DNA from: JBDUDR01 sp040002845
GTDB taxonomy: Bacteria; Actinomycetota; Actinomycetes; Propionibacteriales; Nocardioidaceae
DNA: 5,078 nt
NCBI GenBank assembly: GCA_040002845.1
Contig: JBDUDR010000169.1
Span: forward strand, 1-5,078
Direction of reading: 5' to 3'
The position numbers and the translations under genes are program-made. Every line of letters begins with the position of its first letter. Position 1 is the stretch's first letter. Under the pieces are notes generated by a model. The model was not told the DNA's origin, made no database searches, and was given only the letters and a program-made list of their open reading frames with translations. This document shows, one piece after another, positions 1-4,668 of the stretch.

Positions 1-77
1 TCCTCATGTCGGCAGGTATGGCGCTCATCGCCGTAGGGGTGCTCCTCGTTGAACTCGGCGCCCACCACGCATCATGA
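1..77 (+). CDS. C-terminal end of a small membrane protein, probably an SMR-type transporter (partial)
   Basis: Only the last 24 codons are in the window, and the gene begins upstream of it. They end in TGA at 75-77. The visible residues form one hydrophobic helix, GMALIAVGVLLVELG, followed by a short polar tail (AHHAS). A Gly-rich last helix of the form GxALIxxGVxxxxLG followed by a few residues is typical of the fourth transmembrane helix of small multidrug resistance (SMR, EmrE/SugE type) proteins, which export cationic drugs or guanidinium by proton exchange. The reading frame is seen directly. The family is inferred from about 20 residues, and another small multi-helix membrane protein with a similar last helix is possible. 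The catalytic glutamate of SMR proteins lies in helix 1 and is outside the window. Confidence 0.6.
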   Translation, partial: LMSAGMALIAVGVLLVELGAHHAS

Positions 78-78
78 A

Positions 79-103
79 TGCTCACCAGATGACTGCTCAC
101 CAG
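79..103. repeat. Short direct repeat (two copies of TGCTCACCAG)
   Basis: TGCTCACCAG occurs at 79-88 and again at 94-103, so the copies start 15 bases apart. They sit immediately after the stop codon of the partial membrane protein and about 95 bases upstream of the regulator start. The copies are exact. The spacing is 1.5 helical turns, and no role is evident. It could be a regulator-binding direct repeat or a chance duplication. The rest of the 78-195 gap shows no clear promoter or terminator. Confidence 0.35.
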
Positions 104-195
104 CCCACGATGTTGGTCATCGAACGAGCCCCACGGCAGTCGCACACCTCCCAAGACCGACCCCGCCCTGGGCCTTTGCCTCGTAGGCTTCATGC

Positions 196-725
196 ATGCA
201 GCCTCTGCCGGTCTTCGACTGCGGTGCTCTCTTCGACGCGCTCGACGAGCAACGTCGAGAACGTGGGTTGGGGTGGTACACGAGCTCGCCGATGAGCTGT
301 GGCAACAGTCGGCAGACCTTAACGCGGAACGCACCGACCATCCGCTGTGCGGCGGGGCGATCCAACGGCTGCAACACCGGGGCGCCACGTCGTGCCAGTA
401 CGCGCTGTTCATGTTGCGCTGGCTCAACCGGGCTCCGGAAGACTTCCTGACGGGTCCGGTGATCGAGGTGGGTGGCGTCTCGTTGCCGGGAGCGGGAACC
501 GACTCTCGGCTTCGGTGGGACCTCAACCAGCTGCATTCCGCCCTCAACGAACAGCGTCAGAAACGTCAGCTCACCTGGGCCGACCTGGCACGAGAGCTTG
601 ACTGTACGCCGTCTCGGCTGACCAACCTGCGAACGGCGCGCCTGGCCGACATGGACCTCGCCATGCGCATCACCCAATGGCTCGCTGAGCCGGCCGCAGC
701 GTTCATCCACCGGGCTCGGTGGTGA
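196..725 (+). pseudogene. Tandem-HTH XRE-family DNA-binding regulator, frameshifted
   Basis: The intact form would be about 175 residues with two homologous helix-turn-helix modules. In frame from ATG 196, residues 7-27 (FDCGALFDALDEQ... ending GLGW) align without gaps to restored residues 107-127 (WDLNQLHSALNEQ... ending QLTW). Module 1 then continues ELADELWQQS but in the frame of base 192, so no single frame holds both parts. In module 2 exactly one residue separates the Trp from DLAREL. Module 1 has five bases (TACAC, 277-281) between TGG and GAG, so removing one AC at 280-281 gives W-Y-ELADEL with matching spacing. That makes a 2-base AC duplication the simplest lesion. The remainder runs intact to TGA 723-725, including CTPSRLTNLRTARL, the likely recognition-helix region of module 2. 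A partial Shine-Dalgarno (AGG, 185-187) lies 8 bases before ATG 196. The family is common in actinobacteria, with unknown targets. A sequencing error at this spot cannot be excluded. Confidence 0.8.
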
Positions 726-751
726 CCGCCTCCGGGTTGCAGCTGCTCACC
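721..751. terminator. Weak inverted repeat between convergent genes
   Basis: GGTGA (721-725) and TCACC (747-751) form a perfect 5-base inverted repeat. It brackets the 21-base gap between the convergent regulator and propeller genes and includes both stop codons. A second small palindrome, GCAGCTGC, lies inside at 739-746. There is no T-run on either side. It could help terminate transcription from both directions, but the stem is short and may be chance. Confidence 0.2.
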
Positions 752-2297
752 TGCCCACGGCGTACAGTTTGCCGTTCTCGATGGCGTAGGAGGTGCCGTC
801 AGGACCGATCAGCGTCGAGGTGTAGGCCTGTCCGCGAGGTTTGTTGAGCTGGATCTGGTCGGTGAGCTTCCCGCTGCTGAGGTCCCAGCGGTAGACGTGC
901 CCGTCCTCGTTGTTCGCAACGGCCACGCCAGTAGCGGGATCGACCGCGATCGAGTTGATGCACCACTCGTAGCGGGTGCCCTTAGGCGTGTGCGGCGGGT
1001 GCAGGGGTGACAGCACAGTTCGCACCTCACGCATGACCCGCACGCGGGAGAACCGGTCGCGCTGTGCGGCGCGTGGGTCGAGCAGGGCGAGCTCCATGCG
1101 ACCGTCGCCGTGTGGCCCGATGAGGTAGTTGTTGTACTTGCTCACTAGCAGGTACGGCGATCTGCCGTCATAGCTGCTCACCGCGCTCGACGAGACCACG
1201 GACACGGTCTGGTCCCAGCCGAACGATCCGGGTGTCTTGACCGTGCGCAGGCGGTTGTCGAAGTGGAGCAGCCAGCCGCGGGCATCGTGGCGGAGCAGCG
1301 GGTTCCCCAAGACGCCGTAGAACACGTCACCATCCGGTCCGACGGTCGGAGTCGCGGACGAGCCTCCGTAGATGATCGCCGGCCGGCCTGTCTGTGGATC
1401 ACGCAGGCCATGCCGGTACTGCGGCTCCAAGGTGGCGGCGGCGAACCCGACCAGGAGGGGCTTGTCACCGGACATCAACGCGATGTACCCGGTCCGGCCG
1501 TCCGGGGAAATGGCCGGCGCACAGTTGAGGGCCACCTCGCTGTCGCTCGAGCTCCCGGCAAGAGCGCGGGCCGACACCCAGCTGCCATGTCCGGAGGGAG
1601 AGATGCGGGCCACACCGCTGGTCAGGCCATCTGGCGCATCCTTGGTCGCGGAGAAGCCGAAGTACAACGACCCGTCGGGCCCGGTGGTCAAGGGCGTGGT
1701 GATGTGCACCGCACTCGCGTAAGCGGCGCGGTGCGCCCTCCAGTCGCGAAGTCCGTAGAACGCGAGGCGTCGAACGCCACCGTGCGCGTGGTCCACGTTG
1801 GTGCGCACCAGCACGGTTCCGCCTCCCCCGGCCACGGCCACGCGGTGGTCATCGATGAGCGAAGCCGGCAGCGGTCCCGGGAACTTGCGGCTGGATCCGG
1901 GTGGCACCGTGAAGTCCGTGCGCAGTTGCCAGATCTTGGTACCGTCCGCACCTTCGTACGCGACCAACTCGAAGCCCTGCCGTTTGCCGATCCTGGTCGG
2001 GATGATCACCGTGTTCGTGCTGGTGATCATCGGAGACGCGTAGTGCGCGAACGTGCCGTCCGGTGGCAGTCGCACGGGATGGAGGTCCACCGCGGCGTGC
2101 CAATGGATCCGGTTCAGCGGTTGCGGTGGCGCTGGGGCGACGGCCGTGTGCTGAGCATTGGCGGCGAATCCTGCCCACGCCGGCTCGGGTCTCCCACCTC
2201 CGACATGTGACCCGTCGGCCGTGCCGGCTGTCAGTGCGACGACAGCCACCGTTAAGGCCACGTTCCAGGCGGTCCGTCGTGGAAATCCGATTCTCAT
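747..2297 (-). CDS. Exported beta-propeller protein with PQQ-like repeats
   Basis: The 516-residue protein begins with basic residues (RIGFPRR), then a hydrophobic stretch at residues 11-27 and a possible signal-peptidase site around 25-30, so export is likely. The mature part repeats a blade signature, a strand followed by PDG and another strand: TTGPDGSLYFG (about 204-214), APAISPDGRTGYIAL (260-274), TPTVGPDGDVFYG (306-318) and STLIGPDGTSYAI (494-506). DGTKIWQL (118-125) and HVYRWDLSSGKL (467-478) are typical of PQQ-type propeller blades. The N-terminal motifs NAQHTA (47-52) and HYASPMITSTNTVIIP (85-100) recall secreted propeller proteins of unknown role in several bacterial phyla. I see no PQQ-ligand set and no enzyme domain, so this is probably a binding or scaffold protein. 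Two cysteines (259 and 446) could form a disulfide. The ATG at 2297 is supported by a GGAGG ribosome binding site. The frame is intact and the gene looks functional. Assignment beyond the fold is not possible. Confidence 0.85.
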   Translation of the reverse strand: MRIGFPRRTAWNVALTVAVVALTAGTADGSHVGGGRPEPAWAGFAANAQHTAVAPAPPQPLNRIHWHAAVDLHPVRLPPDGTFAHYASPMITSTNTVIIPTRIGKRQGFELVAYEGADGTKIWQLRTDFTVPPGSSRKFPGPLPASLIDDHRVAVAGGGGTVLVRTNVDHAHGGVRRLAFYGLRDWRAHRAAYASAVHITTPLTTGPDGSLYFGFSATKDAPDGLTSGVARISPSGHGSWVSARALAGSSSDSEVALNCAPAISPDGRTGYIALMSGDKPLLVGFAAATLEPQYRHGLRDPQTGRPAIIYGGSSATPTVGPDGDVFYGVLGNPLLRHDARGWLLHFDNRLRTVKTPGSFGWDQTVSVVSSSAVSSYDGRSPYLLVSKYNNYLIGPHGDGRMELALLDPRAAQRDRFSRVRVMREVRTVLSPLHPPHTPKGTRYEWCINSIAVDPATGVAVANNEDGHVYRWDLSSGKLTDQIQLNKPRGQAYTSTLIGPDGTSYAIENGKLYAVGR

Positions 2298-2302
2298 GGG
2301 CG

Positions 2303-2307
2303 CCTCC
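2303..2307 (-). promoter_or_regulatory. Ribosome binding site of the propeller gene
   Basis: On the minus strand GGAGG lies 5 bases before the ATG at 2295-2297. It is a perfect core Shine-Dalgarno and fixes the start of the exported propeller protein just ahead of its signal peptide. The region further upstream (2310-2426) has no convincing -35/-10 pair. TGGACA with TTATCT downstream is present, but the spacing is only 14 bases. Confidence 0.7.
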
Positions 2308-2426
2308 GATGCGACTACCCTGCGCAGAGTCTCCCACCGCGCGATGTCGTTCAGATAACGCTTCCGTTGCGATGTCCACGTTCGAGGGCGATGGAGAGGA
2401 AGGAGCGGCGGTGCATTGTTTATAAC

Positions 2427-3454
2427 TCACGGAGCCGGTCGGTAGCACGCGGACCCGCAACGTGGGGTTCCGGACGCGCCTGCGAGGTTTGTGAACCGGT
2501 ACCGGGAGGGGGAACGGGGGCGGCGGGTTCGGCTGCGGGTTCTGGCCGGGTCGCCATGTTGGGCGCCAGCTTCCTTCATCAGCAATGCGTTTCCCGCTGC
2601 GGCGAGTTTCTTCGACGCCTTGAGGCCCCACGCTGTCGGTGGGTCCTCGTGCAGAATGTGCGTGGTCTTGTTGGTGACGATGGTCAGGTAGGCGTCCCCA
2701 CGCTAATTCGGTGACAGGGCGTTGAGGCCGCCGGTCATGGCGAAGGCCACTCCCCGTCCGAGGCCGCTCTTCTTGGTGACGTCCGCACTCGCCTCAATCG
2801 CGACAAGTTTCTCCACTTCCCCCGCGCGGACGATCCCGGACACACGGACGTACGCCTTGTCGTACAGATAAACCGTCTTCCCGCCAAAGCTCGCCTGTTC
2901 GAAGACGGCGCCATACGCCTCGCGTTCCGCAGCAACGGTCTCCTCGCGCAACTGAGCTCGATACGCCTTCTCCTCGGCCTTGAGCTCGTGGTTGGCTTCC
3001 TTGACCTCTGCCCGACTCGGACCTTCGGCACTCAGCACCGTTGAGCTCGCCTGGCGCGACTCGAGAGCCGAAATCACTGCTCCTGGCGCAGGGTTGTGAC
3101 TTCCATACTCGAAGTAGTGCCGGATCGTGGGCACGTCCTCTTTGGGAATGCTTTTGAACTTGACCGACTGCTCGTCAGTGGTGGTCAACTCCACGTGGCC
3201 GCGCTTTTCGTCATAGTCCAAGGCGACGATCTGTGCAAAGCAGCCTTGTACTTCGCCGTGCCCTCCGTGGACGACACCCCCAGCACTCGGGCGTTAGTCA
3301 GCAGCACCACGTCGACCATCGGCTTGAAGTTGTTGCACTTGGTCATGAACCAAGGCACTTCGCCGTCGACGAGTTCCCTGCTGAGCTTCGACAGAACCTT
3401 GTCGACCAACTGGTCCTTGATTCCCTTGCCGGCCTCGATGTCCACGAGACACAC
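2427..3454 (-). pseudogene. Protein with two bacterial PH-like domains and a coiled coil, broken by a frameshift and a TAG stop
   Basis: Three collinear pieces make one protein of about 300 residues. Piece 1 (GTG 3452-3454 to about 3233) gives DIEAGKGIKDQLVDKVL... then VDVVLLTNARVLGVSSTEG, a PH-like strand pattern. Piece 2 continues it in another frame from about 3231: QIVALDYDEKRGHVELTTTD and KSIPKEDVPTIRHYF complete the first PH-like domain. A charged helix with coiled-coil character follows (AEVKEANHELKAEEKAYRAQ and on), then a second PH-like domain (GKTVYLYDKAYVRVSG, EKLVAIEASADVTKKSGLGR). TAG at 2703-2705 interrupts this domain just before RGDAYLTIVTNKTTHILHED, which reads on in the same frame to at least 2571. 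A single base change from AAG would explain the TAG, and one missing base near 3231-3236 would explain the frameshift. Readthrough ends at TGA 2427-2429, but the true C-terminus is uncertain. Bacterial PH-like domains are often membrane- or envelope-associated; the function here is unknown. No transmembrane helix is seen. Confidence 0.75.
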
Positions 3455-3458
3455 CCGT

Positions 3459-3467
3459 CCTCTCCCC
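3459..3467 (-). promoter_or_regulatory. Ribosome binding site of the PH-domain gene
   Basis: On the minus strand GGGGAGAGG precedes GTG 3452-3454 by 4 bases (7 if GGGGAG is taken as the core). This favours GTG 3454 over the next in-frame GTG at 3445, whose spacing would be 13 bases, and over GTG 3517, which has only a poor GGGAG about 12 bases away and would place the 3493-3510 inverted repeat inside the coding region. Confidence 0.5.
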
Positions 3468-3492
3468 GTTCTTGCACGCCATTTGGACCATA

Positions 3493-3510
3493 GTTCCCGG
3501 AATCGGGAAC
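3493..3510. promoter_or_regulatory. Perfect inverted repeat upstream of the PH-domain gene, possible operator
   Basis: GTTCCCG (3493-3499) and CGGGAAC (3504-3510) are exact reverse complements separated by GAAT. The repeat lies 39 bases upstream of the likely GTG start of the PH-domain gene. On the minus strand it is followed directly by TATGGT, a weak -10-like hexamer, so it would overlap the promoter region. A dimeric repressor site is the natural reading. It could also be a GC-rich hairpin in a leader RNA. No regulator can be assigned. Confidence 0.4.
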
Positions 3511-3703
3511 CCGCCACCTAAGCGCAGTAGCTCCCGGTCCCGGCATGGACCGCCCTCGGTGTGGATCAGGCGACCGACGTCCGGGCAGTACGGGCGATCC
3601 GCACGTGAGCGTGGTGGCCCGCGGTTGCAGAGGGTCGTTGGTGTATCGACCCCAGGGAAGACTCGGCGGCAACTGTCTGGATCCCTAGGCTGGCGCCCAT
3701 TAC
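3511..3703. other. Gap with no recognisable gene
   Basis: Reading all six frames, I find no family motif and no credible start with a ribosome binding site here. The open frames on both strands are Arg/Pro/Gly-rich, which is typical of shadow frames in GC-rich DNA. No tRNA-like fold was spotted. Because the stretch lies between the broken PH gene and the IS30 scrap, it may be eroded insertion-sequence DNA, but no residue pattern shows that. Confidence 0.4.
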
Positions 3704-3898
3704 TTGGCCCGTCGTACGGAATGCACTCAGCGAGGGGATGTTCTCGCCGGCCAATGTCCGAAAGGGAGCGTGCAGTCGGATCGACTCAACAACCGGCCAC
3801 GCAAGCGCCACGGCTGGCGAACACCGGCCGAGATCTACGCCCAACACGGGGCCGGGACGCCAGCGCGCCCATCGCGGGCGCGTCATAGCCCAGAATGA
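3704..3898 (+). pseudogene. IS30-family transposase remnant (C-terminal end)
   Basis: The open frame here carries RLNNRPRKRHGWRTPAEIY at codons 27-45 (3782-3838). This matches the hallmark C-terminal block of IS30-family DDE transposases (LNNRPRKxxGWxTPAExx), which follows the last catalytic glutamate and ends the protein. CPKGS about ten codons earlier resembles the YFPKGT segment that precedes this block, but the usual spacer of some 15-20 residues between them is shortened. Nothing upstream in any frame shows the DDE core or the N-terminal HTH, so only the tail survives and the element cannot move itself. The frame closes at TGA 3896-3898 after a low-complexity tail. The ATG at 3704 has no ribosome binding site and is probably not used. 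The motif is seen directly; remnant status is inferred from length. Confidence 0.65.
3864..3882. repeat. GC-rich stem-loop in the tail of the IS30 remnant
   Basis: CGCGCCC (3864-3870) and GGGCGCG (3876-3882) form a perfect 7-base stem with a 5-base loop (ATCGC). It falls in the last codons of the IS30-like frame. No T-run follows, so it is not a classic intrinsic terminator. It could be a U-less terminator or a secondary structure near the lost element end. Confidence 0.35.
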
Positions 3899-3969
3899 CC
3901 CGGCCAGGTCGTTGATGCTTGTGAAGCCAAAGCATCCGGATCTGCTTGTTATGCCGATGAGCGGCCGTC

Positions 3970-3997
3970 TTGCGCGAATACCCTCGCCTCGTAGCCT
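3970..3997 (+). promoter_or_regulatory. Tentative promoter for the small membrane protein gene
   Basis: TTGCGC (3970-3975) and TAGCCT (3992-3997) are separated by 16 bases. They fit the loose actinobacterial housekeeping pattern (TTGnnn, TAnnnT) and lie about 70 bases before the ATG at 4065. Each hexamer matches the consensus at only three positions, so a chance match in GC-rich DNA is quite possible. Confidence 0.2.
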
Positions 3998-4049
3998 CGC
4001 CGGACAGGCGCGCACCGCTCGGACCCGTTGAGCCCTCGCCGTTTCTCTT

Positions 4050-4055
4050 GAAAGG
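4050..4055 (+). promoter_or_regulatory. Ribosome binding site of the small membrane protein gene
   Basis: GAAAGG lies 9 bases before ATG 4065-4067. It is a good Shine-Dalgarno at a normal distance and supports this start, which places a hydrophilic N-terminus of about 19 residues before the first helix. Confidence 0.6.
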
Positions 4056-4064
4056 TCCACGCCC

Positions 4065-4523
4065 ATGAGCAAGTCACAGACCGTCGATCGCAACAGCGAC
4101 CATCGGGCTCAGGCCCGAAAGTTGCTGTGGCCGGTCGCTGTCGCGGTCTTCCTGTTCACGGTCTCCTATCCCGCCAACGACTTCGTCGGCGCCACCTCCC
4201 CTACGGACATCGGCCCTGGCTTGTTCCTCGTCTATGCCGGCATCGCCGCGGTCACGGTCGGTGTCGTCTTCGCGCTGGTGCTCCCGTGGGCACTTCGCCG
4301 TGAAGGCTCCGGTGGGGTCGCCCTGGCACTCGCGATCCCGGGCACGCTGTTGGCACCGGGCTTCTGGACCGGGTTTCCGCCCGGACTCGCGGCCGGGGGT
4401 GCGTTGCTCGGCTGGGCCGGAATCTACGCGACGAAGGGCCGCAAGCTTTCGCAAGTCGCGTTCGTGATCGGTGTGCTCGGTGTCATGTTCAATGTCGTCT
4501 CCTACGCGGACGTGTTCATCTGA
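4065..4523 (+). CDS. Small integral membrane protein, four or five helices, function unknown
   Basis: The 152-residue protein has a charged N-terminus (SKSQTVDRNSDHRAQARK) followed by hydrophobic segments at about residues 20-37, 49-77, 84-122 and 130-150. The third is long enough for two helices split by GFWTGFPPG (99-107), so the count is four or five. Charged residues cluster in the N-terminus, after helix 2 (RRE, 78-80) and before the last helix (KGRK, 124-127). By the positive-inside rule this puts the N-terminus and both of those loops in the cytoplasm, which needs an even number of crossings before each loop and so favours five helices. The C-terminus is nearly flush with the membrane (SYADVFI). 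I recognise no family, catalytic motif or transporter signature. The frame is intact with a good ribosome binding site, so it is probably expressed. It stands alone: upstream is the IS30 remnant, and downstream is the oppositely oriented IS110 element. Confidence 0.8.
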   Translation: MSKSQTVDRNSDHRAQARKLLWPVAVAVFLFTVSYPANDFVGATSPTDIGPGLFLVYAGIAAVTVGVVFALVLPWALRREGSGGVALALAIPGTLLAPGFWTGFPPGLAAGGALLGWAGIYATKGRKLSQVAFVIGVLGVMFNVVSYADVFI

Positions 4524-4525
4524 CA

Positions 4526-4540
4526 CGGTCCGCCCGACCG
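4526..4540 (+). terminator. Small hairpin just after the membrane protein gene
   Basis: CGGTC (4526-4530) and GACCG (4536-4540) form a perfect 5-base stem with loop CGCCC, starting 3 bases after the TGA. No T-run follows. The position suits transcription termination, but the stem is short. A second candidate in the same gap is CTCGAT (4610-4615) with ATCGAG (4626-4631), a 6-base stem with a 10-base loop. Confidence 0.25.
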
Positions 4541-4562
4541 GCAGTGTTCAGGCTCGCGATTG

Positions 4563-4572
4563 GTCGATCGAC
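4563..4572. repeat. Perfect 10-base palindrome in the gene/IS gap
   Basis: GTCGATCGAC is self-complementary. It lies in the 145-base gap (4524-4668) between the small membrane protein gene and the IS110 transposase stop codon. The gap holds no gene. The palindrome could be a protein-binding site, part of the insertion target or chance; nothing decides between these. Confidence 0.25.
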
Positions 4573-4668
4573 GCCCTGGTGACGTTCCCACGTAAGTGCC
4601 CGCTCCTGGCTCGATCCGCGTTGGTATCGAGTCGGGGCGAGGCGCGTCTTTCCGGCTCCCCTCTGTTG

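Noticed and set aside
271..281. Programmed -1 frameshift in the HTH regulator
   Set aside because: No X XXY YYZ slippery heptamer is present in the right phase, and a -1 shift would leave one extra residue compared with module 2.
117..710. Minus-strand open frame of 197 codons opposite the regulator
   Set aside because: It is a mirror frame of the HTH gene, whose internal duplication shows that the plus strand is the coding one.
1263..2210. Plus-strand open frame of 315 codons
   Set aside because: It is antisense to the propeller gene, has shadow-like Arg/Gly/His-rich content and no ribosome binding site, while the opposite strand has a coherent exported protein.
2223..2297. Tat (twin-arginine) signal on the propeller protein
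   Set aside because: There is an RR pair, but the following residues (TAWNVA) do not fit the consensus RRxFLK, so an ordinary Sec signal is more likely.
1849..2631. Minus-strand open frame of 260 codons
   Set aside because: It overlaps the start of the propeller gene in another frame and the tail of the PH pseudogene, with no family motif and erratic Arg/Pro-rich composition.
3493..3510. LexA (SOS) box
   Set aside because: The actinobacterial LexA site is GAAC-N4-GTTC; here the half-sites are in the opposite order (GTTC...GAAC) with a longer centre.
3566..4093. Minus-strand open frame of 175 codons across the IS30 remnant
   Set aside because: No recognisable motif or good ribosome binding site, and it runs opposite to the clear IS30 C-terminal motif.
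4074..4526. Minus-strand open frame opposite the small membrane protein
   Set aside because: Highly charged shadow frame; the plus strand has regular hydrophobic helices and a ribosome binding site.
4524..4668. IS110 bridge RNA in the gap after the transposase
   Set aside because: For IS110-group elements the guide RNA lies upstream of the transposase; a downstream position applies to the IS1111 group, and the visible C-terminus does not indicate that group.
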